64,000 bases of DNA from Chryseobacterium shigense (GTDB lineage: Bacteria > Bacteroidota > Bacteroidia > Flavobacteriales > Weeksellaceae), in assembly GCF_900156575.1 (NCBI RefSeq), contig NZ_FTNY01000005.1, positions 1 to 64,000 of the forward strand. The letters run 5' to 3'. Under the pieces are notes generated by a model. That model made no database searches and was not told the DNA's origin. It saw nothing but the letters and a program-made list of their open reading frames with translations. Positions within the stretch are counted from its first letter, which is position 1. Each line of letters starts with the position of its first letter. Below are positions 33,794 to 41,794 of this stretch, one piece after another. The position numbers and the translations under genes were made by a program.

Positions 33794-35131
33794 TTATAAG
33801 GCTGATAAATACACTAAATTTTGATTGTCAGAGTTGGCTCCTACGTCTTCCAGATTGGCGCTGTAAGTATCGATACAACTGTCAATCATGGTTTGTTTTT
33901 CCGTTTTTGAAACAGCTATTTTCTCACCAATGTACGTGACCCAACCCTGAACATATTCTGAAGCATAGAGTTTGTAATCTTTGGTAGGAATGATGACTCC
34001 GTCAATGATATTTTGAAGTTCTTCAATTCTTCCGCGTGTTTTTATAATGAGCTCTTTGGTTGTTCCGATATTGGCGAGGATTTGTTCAATTTCTTTTTTA
34101 AGAACATTGATTTTTTCTGAAAGGAAAAGCACATTTTTCTGTCTGATTTCCTGTTCATTTTTAATTTTGTCTTTTTCCCGGTGTTCTTTCATCACAAAAT
34201 CGAAAACCAAGCCCCAGATAATATACACAATGAATCCCGCGAAAATAATTCCCCAAAACTGGTTTTTGGTAAAAGCGATTTTAAGATCGAATGGGGGAGA
34301 GTCGAAGGTTTTGTTGAGTTCATATAATTTTGACTCGATTTCGTATGCTAAAATGGCATCAAAGATGAAGGTGACAATGAACAAAAGGGCGAGTTTGATA
34401 TAATTGAGCCTGGTTTTGTTTTCTCCAAACATATGAATCAGAAAGCCCAGTCCTAAAAAGACAGATGGAATCAGGGTGACAAAGGCACCTTCTATTACCC
34501 CTTCATTCCATGCTTTGCTGAACGCCTGAGCATCTAGCACACTTTGAATCACCGTGCTTTTTGCATCAAAACTTTTAAAAAATGCCGAATAAGAGGTTGA
34601 GATGTAAAAAGTAAGCAGGTACAAACTGATGGGAACAAGCAGAATAGCACCGATCCAGAATTTTGTGGAAGCCCCTTTGGTCGCTTTTACGTTGTACTTT
34701 TCCGGGTTTCTGGGTAAATCGTTGATCTCTGCCTTTAAGCTTTCAATTTTGTTTTGATGATCTTCAATTTCTTTGTTTTTATTATTTAGCTGCTCTTCTT
34801 TGGTTTCCAGTGAAACGGTCAATGCCTTGATCTCTGTCTCTCTGTTTTTTTGTTCGTTGACGTAAGATTCTTTCAGCTTTTGCTGCTTTTCCACCATTTC
34901 TTTTTCCTCATTCTGGAATTTGGAGTACACCGCATCGAGGCAAATGAAGAGGGTGGTATGATTTCCGTTATTTCTGGAACTGTCTCTGTAACCAGATTCA
35001 TGGTAGGTTCGTTTTCTGCTTTCCTCAGGGGATTCTGCATTGGGATCAATTTCCGGTTGGGGAGATTCTTCTTTTGGAGTTTCAATGGGAATTGATTTTA
35101 ATTTGAATAAATTTTTAATGTGGGTCGTCAT
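33794..35131 (-). CDS. Coiled-coil membrane protein, unknown
   Basis: A 445-residue protein. A charged, Pro-rich head (1-60) is followed by a long coiled coil (about 70-145, KLKESYVNEQKNRETEIKAL) and about four membrane segments between 155 and 330. A second coiled coil lies at about 335-390, and the tail is cytoplasmic. No family was recognised. The gaps to its neighbours are 6 and 11 nt. Topology suggests a membrane hub that could connect the TerB-like protein inside with the vWA-like lipoprotein outside, which is inference. Confidence 0.75.
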   Translation of the reverse strand: MTTHIKNLFKLKSIPIETPKEESPQPEIDPNAESPEESRKRTYHESGYRDSSRNNGNHTTLFICLDAVYSKFQNEEKEMVEKQQKLKESYVNEQKNRETEIKALTVSLETKEEQLNNKNKEIEDHQNKIESLKAEINDLPRNPEKYNVKATKGASTKFWIGAILLVPISLYLLTFYISTSYSAFFKSFDAKSTVIQSVLDAQAFSKAWNEGVIEGAFVTLIPSVFLGLGFLIHMFGENKTRLNYIKLALLFIVTFIFDAILAYEIESKLYELNKTFDSPPFDLKIAFTKNQFWGIIFAGFIVYIIWGLVFDFVMKEHREKDKIKNEQEIRQKNVLFLSEKINVLKKEIEQILANIGTTKELIIKTRGRIEELQNIIDGVIIPTKDYKLYASEYVQGWVTYIGEKIAVSKTEKQTMIDSCIDTYSANLEDVGANSDNQNLVYLSAL

Positions 35132-35137
35132 GATCAG

Positions 35138-35545
35138 TTAGTTTTTTAATTCGTATAAAATATCTGTTTTGTTTTTTCCGGTTTTTACAGAGGTTATCAG
35201 ATAATCGACAATCGCTTTTACGTTTTCTTCCAGAAATCCAAACATCAGAACGTATTTCTCCATGGCAGAATATTCGTTGGGAGAGACCACTCCGTCTGCC
35301 CAGATCATTATTGTGAGGTCATAGAGGTAGTCTACTTTTTCTTCGATCGTCTGGGGAACAAGCGATTTAAAATTGATGGGATTTAAAAGGATTTCATCCA
35401 GATTTTTAGGAGATATACCTCTTTCTTCTGCACATTTATAAAGCATTTTCAGTTCCAGGGCACTGAAGTCATCGTCGCAAATGGCCATCTGATATAATCT
35501 TAAAAAGTGTGCTTTAAGATTTTCAGTAATTTGAATAGGTTCCAT
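35138..35545 (-). CDS. TerB-like protein
   Basis: A 135-residue all-helical protein. LYQMAICDDDFSALELKMLYKCAEERGIS and the second half DLTIMIWADGVVSPNEYSAMEKYVLMFGF show the duplicated acidic DG-x4-E-x4 pattern of TerB/DjlA-type metal-binding helical domains. Those domains occur in tellurite-resistance and related stress systems. Function here is unknown. It is packed tightly between the small membrane protein and the coiled-coil protein (6 nt on each side). Confidence 0.75.
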   Translation of the reverse strand: MEPIQITENLKAHFLRLYQMAICDDDFSALELKMLYKCAEERGISPKNLDEILLNPINFKSLVPQTIEEKVDYLYDLTIMIWADGVVSPNEYSAMEKYVLMFGFLEENVKAIVDYLITSVKTGKNKTDILYELKN

Positions 35546-35551
35546 GGTAAA

Positions 35552-35956
35552 TTAGTTTTCTCTTGGTTTTTTAGGATTAATAATGATATCTCTGGAATGC
35601 AGTCTGGGTTGGACGGGGTATGCGGTGGTTTCCTCCGGAGCTTCTATAACTTCCTCTTCTTTTTTTTCTTCCGGTTTTTCAACAAAAGCGATCAGCAGAA
35701 AGATAATCCCAGTGATGATATCCAAAGGAATCCATATGCTTTTTCGATAGAGATAAATCGGAAAAACAGGATTGAAAAGGATAAGGATGAAGAGGAAAAT
35801 CAGACTGAAATAATATTGTTTGAAACGGACTGCATTATACAAGACAAGTAAAGCGCCCATGGAGATCAAAATTCTCAAAATAGTATAATATTCTATAGGA
35901 AGTCTGAAAACAGCTAAGAAACAACAGATCGCACAGAGGGTAAGAAATGGTTTCAT
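35552..35956 (-). CDS. Small four-helix membrane protein (DUF6804-like)
   Basis: A 134-residue protein with four hydrophobic segments between residues 1 and 90 and a charged Glu-rich cytoplasmic tail (KPEEKKEEEVIEAPEE). The profile RLPIEYYTILRILISMGALLVLYNAVRF resembles small membrane proteins named DUF6804. No function is known. Third from the end of the operon. Confidence 0.65.
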   Translation of the reverse strand: MKPFLTLCAICCFLAVFRLPIEYYTILRILISMGALLVLYNAVRFKQYYFSLIFLFILILFNPVFPIYLYRKSIWIPLDIITGIIFLLIAFVEKPEEKKEEEVIEAPEETTAYPVQPRLHSRDIIINPKKPREN

Positions 35957-35968
35957 GGGATAAAAGTT

Positions 35969-36184
35969 TTAAAATCCGGTCTTGAGATTGTATTTGTAAT
36001 TAAAATGATCCTCAGACATAAAAATGAAAATAAAAAAATCAATCAGCGCAATGAACGCGGGAATAAATGTCCAACAGAATAGTAAATAGAATAATCCTAA
36101 TGTATTCTGCCCTAAGTAAAATCTGTGAATGCCTAATCCACCAAGGAAGAAAGCAAACATGGAGGTAGTAAATTTCGATTTCAT
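35969..36184 (-). CDS. TM2 domain protein
   Basis: A 71-residue membrane protein with the TM2 signature: FFLGGLGIHRFYLGQNTLG joins two hydrophobic segments, and the second segment is WTFIPAFIALIDFFIFIFM. The frame extends to 36250 within the previous gene, but the ATG at 36184 (MKSKFTTSMFAFFLGG) gives the normal size. It lies 4 nt after the PH/SHOCT gene. TM2 proteins are small membrane adaptors of unknown function. Confidence 0.88.
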   Translation of the reverse strand: MKSKFTTSMFAFFLGGLGIHRFYLGQNTLGLFYLLFCWTFIPAFIALIDFFIFIFMSEDHFNYKYNLKTGF

Positions 36185-36188
36185 AAGG

Positions 36189-36812
36189 TTAGACTCTTGA
36201 TAAGATATCGTTCTTTTTACTCTCAAATTCTTCCATAGAAATGATTCCATTATCCATTAATCCTTTGAGTTTTTGTAAAACAGCAAAAGGATCTTCTGCC
36301 TCTATAAGGTGTTTAACAGGCTGTGGAGTTTGAAAAGGTTGTGCTATTATCGGAGTGGCATTATTTACGGTGACCCCACCTGCTGATGCTCTTCTGACCT
36401 CAAGGTCTTTTTCCCTTCTCACCCCTCTCATTTTTTCTTCAACTTCCTGGGCAAACTGATAAAGTTTTCTGGCCTGGGCTTTTGGGAGATAATCCATCAT
36501 ATTGGTGTAATTGCCCACGGTTTTCATTGTAAAAGTAGCCCCTAAAATTCCTTCTTTAATATGGCAATCCGCAACATCTACCCAATTGTAGTCCTGAAAT
36601 TCCATGGATAATCCAAAGGTTTTGGGCCTGCAGAAGATAATTCTTCTGTTAGTAAGGGCTATACAGTCCGGAGAAAAATTAATGGCAGGTTTTTTTTGCA
36701 CTGCAATATATTCTACAAACTCCTGAGAAGTTATAAGATCGTTGATTCTCTCTAAAAGCTTTTCAACGGCTTTTGGATCTTGTTCTTCGTTTAAAAATTT
36801 CTTTAAATTCAT
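36189..36812 (-). CDS. PH-like and SHOCT domain protein
   Basis: A 207-residue cytoplasmic protein. Residues about 20-120 look like a bacterial PH (bPH) domain: ALTNRRIIFCRPKTFGLSMEF is the typical strand pattern and VDVADCHIKEGILGATFTM follows. The C-terminal 35 residues (DPFAVLQKLKGLMDNGIIS and EEFESKKNDILSRV) are a SHOCT motif, often found in oligomerising or membrane-adjacent proteins. Second gene of the operon, after the SH3 protein. Confidence 0.82.
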   Translation of the reverse strand: MNLKKFLNEEQDPKAVEKLLERINDLITSQEFVEYIAVQKKPAINFSPDCIALTNRRIIFCRPKTFGLSMEFQDYNWVDVADCHIKEGILGATFTMKTVGNYTNMMDYLPKAQARKLYQFAQEVEEKMRGVRREKDLEVRRASAGGVTVNNATPIIAQPFQTPQPVKHLIEAEDPFAVLQKLKGLMDNGIISMEEFESKKNDILSRV

Positions 36813-36829
36813 GATGTTTTGTTTTTAAG

Positions 36830-37333
36830 TTATTTTACATCTTTGTAATACACGTACCCCACCTTTCCGCTTTTTTTCACCTGTACTTTATACCACGAAT
36901 CTTGTTTGGATAAATGTTTGAACTCTGTGTTTTTGGGAACGCTTTCTATTACTTTAGCATTTAGAAAGGGCTTTTCATAGATTCTGGTAACGGCAACTCC
37001 TGCAAAATACCGGTTGTTGGTATTGATGTTGATTTCATCAATCCTGATTTTTGGAGAATGATCAGACTTGCTTTTTTTGGTGTAATGGGAATCCGGAGAG
37101 GCTTTAGATTTCTTTTTCTTAGAGGATGATTTCTTTCCAGAATTACTAATGCATGCACCGCAACTCCCACCGGAAGAGCAATGTGCGCAGCCTGTGCAAT
37201 TAGTACAGGCATTGCAAGGTGTAGAACCGATACATCTTCTGCCATGATGGGCGCTTTCGGAGCCGGAAAGACTGAAAGAAACAGCCGTAAATGTTCCGAT
37301 GCATAAGATGAGTATAGAAATAAATGTTTTCAT
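36830..37333 (-). CDS. Exported Cys-rich SH3 domain protein
   Basis: A 167-residue protein, first gene of the seven-gene operon. A signal peptide covers about 1-23. Next is a block of eight cysteines within 30 residues (residues about 34-62, CNACTNCTGCAHC in the middle), then a Ser/Lys-rich linker. A bacterial SH3 domain follows (about 105-167, VTRIYEKPFLNAKVIESVP and WYKVQVKKSGKVGYVY). SH3b domains bind peptidoglycan or peptides in the periplasm. The Cys block could bind metal or form disulfides; its role is unknown. Confidence 0.8.
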   Translation of the reverse strand: MKTFISILILCIGTFTAVSFSLSGSESAHHGRRCIGSTPCNACTNCTGCAHCSSGGSCGACISNSGKKSSSKKKKSKASPDSHYTKKSKSDHSPKIRIDEININTNNRYFAGVAVTRIYEKPFLNAKVIESVPKNTEFKHLSKQDSWYKVQVKKSGKVGYVYYKDVK

Positions 37334-37418
37334 AGTGTTTTTAAATTATGTATTGGTTTTCAATGGATATTCGTCAATAGGAGAAAACAAAAAGAGTTTT
37401 CATGGATATTAGTTTGGG

Positions 37419-38486
37419 TTAGTTATAGTTTTCTAAGGTTTTATGAAGTTCTTCTTTGAAATTGTATATTTCATCCAGATTATTCAGGAGTACTTTTTCT
37501 CCGGCTTCTTTACCGTTGTGGAACGTTTCCAAATATTTATTGTTCGTATTAAAATGAAAACGGCAGAGAGGTTTTCTGTTGTTATCATCCAACAAAACTC
37601 CGAAATAGGATAGAGTATCCCTGTGGGCAATCCTTTGGGAAGGAACTTTTTCTCTTAAAATTGCTTTTACAATCTGGAATGCTTCCAGCTCTTCTTCCGT
37701 AGTGACAATCTTTGAATCATTATTTTCATCAATAGGCTGTGTTTTTATAGTTTCCTCCTGTTTTTCCATCTGTTCATTGATGCTTAATGCAGATTTCAGT
37801 CTGAAACTGATGGATTCATTGATGGAAGTCGTTAAAGCCTTCCTGGTATACTCCTTAAAAGAGATCATTCTGTTAGCGGTCATCGGTTTTTCAAAGAATC
37901 TGCCAACCAATAATTTGACGAGTTCATCGGAAGGGGTTTCAATTTCTTTTTCAAATTCTTTCCTGATGGCTTTGATGTACTTTAAGGCTTCGGCAGAGTC
38001 TAAAATGCTTTCAAGATTGTAATCCTTTTTGGTAAAACTTTCCAGAATTTTGATGGAGCTGTCTTTTAAATCTTCAATGTTGATGGTGAAAAAAGGCTTT
38101 TCATCCATAATATTAGGCTTTTCCAGATCGGTATAGAAGTTATAGACGATCCCGTTGGTCAATACACCAAATCGTGTTTTTGAAACATGATAATACCGGT
38201 GGAGCTGAGAATTGTGTGCATCGGCATTTTCTTTCCAGTGCTTACATTCTATAATGAAAATAGGCTCATCATTGTGTTTAATGACGTAATCTACTTTCTC
38301 TCCCTTTTTTGTTCCAATATCGCAGATGTGTTCCGGAATCACTTCCGTCGGATTAAAGATATCGTATCCTAAAATCTGTATAAAAGGCATTACAAAAGCA
38401 TTTTTTGTAGCTTCCTCCGTACTGATCTGATCTTTCAGGCCGACTACTTTCTGGTGTAACTGTTCAAGTTTAATTTTGAGATCCAT
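37419..38486 (-). CDS. HsdR_N-type PD-(D/E)xK nuclease-like protein
   Basis: A 355-residue protein whose N-terminal half matches the restriction-enzyme HsdR N-terminal domain: TKNAFVMPFIQILGYDIFNP, GEKVDYVIKHND and PIFIIECKHWKEN give the D...ECK nuclease core, followed by YHVSKTRFGVLTNG. There is no helicase domain, methylase or specificity subunit in the window, so it is an orphan. The C-terminal half (about 200-355) is unknown and ends in a domain with RDTLSYFGVLLDDNNRKPLC. The frame reaches 38534, but that overlaps yegP; the ATG at 38486 leaves a 10-nt gap. Possibly nucleic-acid processing or defence. Confidence 0.8.
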   Translation of the reverse strand: MDLKIKLEQLHQKVVGLKDQISTEEATKNAFVMPFIQILGYDIFNPTEVIPEHICDIGTKKGEKVDYVIKHNDEPIFIIECKHWKENADAHNSQLHRYYHVSKTRFGVLTNGIVYNFYTDLEKPNIMDEKPFFTINIEDLKDSSIKILESFTKKDYNLESILDSAEALKYIKAIRKEFEKEIETPSDELVKLLVGRFFEKPMTANRMISFKEYTRKALTTSINESISFRLKSALSINEQMEKQEETIKTQPIDENNDSKIVTTEEELEAFQIVKAILREKVPSQRIAHRDTLSYFGVLLDDNNRKPLCRFHFNTNNKYLETFHNGKEAGEKVLLNNLDEIYNFKEELHKTLENYN

Positions 38487-38496
38487 AGTCTTGTTT

Positions 38497-38829
38497 TTAA
38501 AGAGTTTCGTCAACGATTTCGGCAGTTGGGGCATTTTTTTTCACAGACAAAATCCCGGCTTCCATGGAAGAATTGGAGCTGTAATATTGACTTTTACCAA
38601 TGATTTCCCCGTTTCTTGCTTTTAATACAAAATAATCTTTCTCGTTTTTAGCAACTCTTCTGTCGTATCTCGCGTCCTCCTGAGCATTGATCTTTACCGA
38701 TTCAATGCCCTTTAAACAAGATGCTTTCTGAACGTAGCCTTCGCTGGTTAAAATAATTTCGCCATTGCCGGCTTTTAAATTAAATTGATACTCGTTGTTG
38801 ACTCTTTTTGTGATGACAAATTTTTCCAT
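38497..38829 (-). CDS. YegP family protein (DUF1508)
   Basis: A 110-residue protein made of two DUF1508 repeats: YQFNLKAGNGEIILTSEGY with GIESVKINA, then YFVLKARNGEIIGKSQYY with GILSVKKNA. YegP-like proteins are small soluble proteins of unknown role. It lies 5 nt after a 49-codon gene and 10 nt before the HsdR_N gene, so the three form an operon. Confidence 0.92.
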   Translation of the reverse strand: MEKFVITKRVNNEYQFNLKAGNGEIILTSEGYVQKASCLKGIESVKINAQEDARYDRRVAKNEKDYFVLKARNGEIIGKSQYYSSNSSMEAGILSVKKNAPTAEIVDETL

Positions 38830-38834
38830 GGTTC

Positions 38835-38984
38835 TTAATTTTTACATCCGTTTTTGTCACATGTTATTTTTTCATTTGTATTTACCCAATGATCAGAATG
38901 GACATTCGTGTTAGTACCGCAACCTGTTGTTCCTCCTTTTTGTCCTTTGTGAGTAATGTTTGTTGGAGTGTGTTTTACATTCAT
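38835..38984 (-). CDS. 49-residue small protein, unknown
   Basis: An ORF below most length cut-offs: it starts MNVKHTPTNITHKG and continues QKGGTTGCGTNTNVHSDHW to the end ITCDKNGCKN. It is hydrophilic, with three Cys and Gly/Asn/Thr-rich, with no signal peptide. Support comes from its place: a -7 box (39013-39020) lies 28 nt ahead of the ATG, and its stop is 5 nt before yegP, so it is the first gene of the yegP/HsdR_N operon. No family recognised. Confidence 0.55.
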   Translation of the reverse strand: MNVKHTPTNITHKGQKGGTTGCGTNTNVHSDHWVNTNEKITCDKNGCKN

Positions 38985-39012
38985 AATAAAATTTTTAAAT
39001 GATTAATTGGGT

Positions 39013-39056
39013 CAAAAGTAGAACGATTAGAAAATGAATCCTTACGGGAATCCGTA
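39013..39056 (-). promoter_or_regulatory. Promoter with TACGG-N4-CCGTA operator for the small-ORF/yegP/HsdR_N operon
   Basis: On the minus strand a palindrome TACGG-ATTC-CCGTA (39043-39056) is followed after exactly 22 nt by TACTTTTG (39013-39020), a -7 match. No -33 TTG is present and the palindrome covers that region, as for an activator site. The same palindrome and spacing occur at 42010-42053 on the other side of the two-component genes. Confidence 0.55.
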
Positions 39057-39065
39057 AAAAGAAAA

Positions 39066-39089
39066 AACCTTCCAAGAACTTGAAAGGTT
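39066..39089 (-). terminator. Terminator of the response-regulator operon
   Basis: AACCTT and AAGGTT frame a CAAG/CTTG core. An A-rich stretch to the left gives the T-run on the minus strand. Confidence 0.55.
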
Positions 39090-39112
39090 GTAAACTATAT
39101 TTAAAAACAAGA

Positions 39113-39778
39113 TTAAATAATTCCCAGGTCTTTGCAGAAGGCTACCAACTGTTCATTGCTTGCTACATTGAGGTTTTCTTTTAAACTGTTCAGCCTTTTT
39201 TCTACACTGCTCAGGCTGTTGGGCTTGATATTATTATTCTGAAGATAGGTCGGAATGTTTTTTTGTAACACTCCCTGAGAAAGAAGGGAGACGAGTGTAA
39301 TGTCATACGACGTAAACTCATAGCTGTTAAGCTTTTTCACCTCTTGTTTAAGGTCAAGGGAAAGATAGTTTTCATTGACGTATACGGAAGCGATGGCTTT
39401 TTTCAGATCTTTGGAATCATGTCTGGCTTTGCGAACGAAACCGTTGATCTTATACTCGTTAAAAAGAGAGTCTATCACTCCTGATTTATGTTCTCCGGAA
39501 AAAACAATCACTTTGACAGAGGGGATGAGCTCCCGTACTTCAAGGATCAGGTCCTTTCCTTCTTTGATGGTTTGTTCGCGGTGATCCTCCTCAAAAGAAA
39601 GATCGGTAATCAGTAAATCATAAAGGTCATTCTCGCGAATGGACTTTTTTACTTTAGCGACTGCATCATCACAATAATACACATAATCAGTATGGGAGAT
39701 ATTGAGATCTTCCAATGTTTTTTGTACAGAAATACTGCTGCTTTCGTGGTCTTCGGCTATTAAAATTTTTTTGAACAT
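39113..39778 (-). CDS. Response regulator with LuxR-like C-terminus
   Basis: A 221-residue regulator. The receiver domain has E9/D10, the acceptor D59 in LLITDLSFEED, and a Lys in GFVRKARHDS. The C-terminal 80 residues (YEFTSYDITLVSLLSQGV and NSLSSVEKRLNSLKENLNV) follow the plan of a LuxR/NarL helix-turn-helix, where SVEKRLNSL would be the recognition helix. They have diverged from the usual LTxREhEVL start. It follows the kinase gene by 15 nt and is the obvious partner. Probable targets are the two TACGG palindromes nearby; that is inference. Confidence 0.88.
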   Translation of the reverse strand: MFKKILIAEDHESSSISVQKTLEDLNISHTDYVYYCDDAVAKVKKSIRENDLYDLLITDLSFEEDHREQTIKEGKDLILEVRELIPSVKVIVFSGEHKSGVIDSLFNEYKINGFVRKARHDSKDLKKAIASVYVNENYLSLDLKQEVKKLNSYEFTSYDITLVSLLSQGVLQKNIPTYLQNNNIKPNSLSSVEKRLNSLKENLNVASNEQLVAFCKDLGII

Positions 39779-39793
39779 TCTTTAGGTCTTTTT

Positions 39794-41437
39794 TTAAGAA
39801 ACAGGAAATGAAATCGTAATCTTCAGTCCTTTTTCGGATTTATTGTCAAAAATAATTTCTCCACGGATAGCGGCAATACGGGTTCCCGTATTGGTCAGTC
39901 TATTTTTGTAGATCATATCACCGGGAATTCCGATTCCATCATCTGTATATTGTATTTTGACAAGGTTATCAGTTCTTTCAAATTTAAAAATAACACGCGA
40001 CGCCTGGCTATGCTTTTTCATATTAACCATCAACTCACGGATGATCTGAAAAACATCTTCAAAGGAGGATGGCGAAACTCCGTTCCAGATTTCGCTTTCG
40101 TTTCCTACGATGTACGTGTCGGTTGTGTCATTTTTAAAAGAGGCAATAAGGGAGGATATTCTATCTTTCTTATCCTTGTTATCATGTTCAGGATCATGCT
40201 TTTCATAGGAAATGTCTCTGGATTTTTCGTACACAAATTCCAGTTCGTCCAGAGCTTCCTCTTTATCAAAATGTTCCTGATTTTCTATTTTGGTCATCAC
40301 CTGGTAGATGCCGTTGGCTACGACGTCGTGGACTTTTTTGGAGATCCTTAGCTGATCACTTTTTATTTTTAATTCGTTTTCTTTTCTTAGTCTTTTTTGT
40401 CTTCTCCAGTACCCTATAATAATTATAATGATTGCTATTATGAGAGCGGCAACAAGAACATTCTTAAGTAGCAATTGGTTTCGCCCTTCTGCTATATCAG
40501 TTTTCATTTTCTCAACATCAAACCTGATTAGAGCAAATTGATTTTTTGCTTTGTTTCTTGATGTTTGAATGCTATCATTAACATTATTGAATTTTTGAAA
40601 GTTATTTAAGTAATTTGTAGGATCTAAATAAATAATTCTCAACAAAGCTTCTTTTTTATCATCCGGGCTTTTGATATTTGACGCAGTTTGTAACATCTTT
40701 TCTGCAAAAAAAAGTGCTTTCATTTTATCTTTTTCTGCAAAGTAGTCAGATAACGTTGCATAACTAGCATTTTTCCCCCAATTGTCTTGTTGTATTTCTC
40801 TAATCTCTAGAGCTTTATATAGTTCTGGCAGCGGATCGTAGCTTTTATCATCTAGATATTTTGCCTTGGCAAAATTATTTAAAGCTCTGGAATAATTAAT
40901 ACTGTCCTTTACCAATATTGCTTTCTGAAGATATTTTTTGGCCAGTTTTATATTTTTTTGGCTTATTAATACATCTGAAATATTATTATAACATAAATAT
41001 TCATCCTCCTTATTATCAACGTACTTTAACGCTTTTTTAAATAGCTCATAAGCTTTTTCATATTCTCTGAGAGAGTTAGATGCCATAGCCATATTATTAT
41101 AATTTATAGCTAAAGTACTTCTCGTAGTGCTGTCTTTTTCATTTTTTAGCAAGCTATTTGCTTCCAGCGAAGATTCAATACTTCCATAGAAATCGCCAGA
41201 ACCATTTTGTAGCATTGCCATATTGACTAAAGATTTTGCAGCACCTAATGAATCATTAGTAGAAGTGTAATCACTTTTCGCCAAATTATAATAATAGAAT
41301 GCTGAATCAGATTTATTTGCAGTACGGAATTGCTTTGCTTTCTCATAATTAAAATTTTTATGACTACTTTCTATACTGCTTTCCCTTCTACAGGAAAATA
41401 AGGTGATTAGTAAGAATAGCGAGAAGAATATTTTCAT
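39794..41437 (-). CDS. TPR-containing sensor histidine kinase lipoprotein
   Basis: A 547-residue kinase. The start at 41437 gives a lipoprotein signal (ITLFSC, Cys16), and TPR repeats fill about 25-300 (NNMAMASNSLREYEKAYELF, NNISDVLISQKN). One membrane segment (about 317-340) leads to a cytoplasmic HisKA_3-type kinase with His370 in KKVHDVVANGIYQ. The HATPase domain has N box ELMVNMKKHSQ, G1 DDGIGIP and G2 TGTRIAAIRG. A lipid anchor plus a membrane helix on a TPR sensor is a flavobacterial design. It probably senses a peptide or protein outside the inner membrane. The small peptide gene is 64 nt upstream. Confidence 0.9.
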   Translation of the reverse strand: MKIFFSLFLLITLFSCRRESSIESSHKNFNYEKAKQFRTANKSDSAFYYYNLAKSDYTSTNDSLGAAKSLVNMAMLQNGSGDFYGSIESSLEANSLLKNEKDSTTRSTLAINYNNMAMASNSLREYEKAYELFKKALKYVDNKEDEYLCYNNISDVLISQKNIKLAKKYLQKAILVKDSINYSRALNNFAKAKYLDDKSYDPLPELYKALEIREIQQDNWGKNASYATLSDYFAEKDKMKALFFAEKMLQTASNIKSPDDKKEALLRIIYLDPTNYLNNFQKFNNVNDSIQTSRNKAKNQFALIRFDVEKMKTDIAEGRNQLLLKNVLVAALIIAIIIIIIGYWRRQKRLRKENELKIKSDQLRISKKVHDVVANGIYQVMTKIENQEHFDKEEALDELEFVYEKSRDISYEKHDPEHDNKDKKDRISSLIASFKNDTTDTYIVGNESEIWNGVSPSSFEDVFQIIRELMVNMKKHSQASRVIFKFERTDNLVKIQYTDDGIGIPGDMIYKNRLTNTGTRIAAIRGEIIFDNKSEKGLKITISFPVS

Positions 41438-41501
41438 GATAAGTTTTTCCCGCAAAATAAGAAAAAGAGCAGATTTATACAATCCGCTCTTTTACTGAAT
41501 A

Positions 41502-41696
41502 TTAAGGGTTATTGGATGGAGGTGGTGGGAGTTGTCCCGTATTTCCTCCGATTGGGCCTCCGGTCCCTGGGTCTGAATCCTCTCCCAGATTGATAAGCTG
41601 TGCCGTTGCTTCTCCTTGATTGTTATTACATGTTGCCGTGTTGGCGGTATTATTTGAGAATGCTAAACCTAATAGCATTAATATAATCTCGATCAT
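41502..41696 (-). CDS. Small exported-looking Gly/Pro-rich peptide upstream of the kinase
   Basis: A 64-residue peptide: a hydrophobic N-terminus (MIEIILMLLGLAFSNNTANT), a single Cys at about 24, an acidic middle (INLGEDSDPGTGG) and a Gly/Pro-rich tail ending PPPPSNNP. The frame reaches 41750, but the ATG at 41696 directly starts the hydrophobic segment. It is the gene immediately before the TPR kinase and regulator on the same strand, and a structured leader precedes it. It could be a peptide signal or accessory subunit of that kinase, or simply an unrelated small protein. No family recognised. Confidence 0.55.
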   Translation of the reverse strand: MIEIILMLLGLAFSNNTANTATCNNNQGEATAQLINLGEDSDPGTGGPIGGNTGQLPPPPSNNP

Positions 41697-41794
41697 CTTC
41701 TTAAAATTTAAAATTTGAGCATTTCTGTAGTTGCCAGTGAAACCGATCACGGGTAGAGCTACACGAATAAAAAATTTGAAGCGCTTCTAAATTT

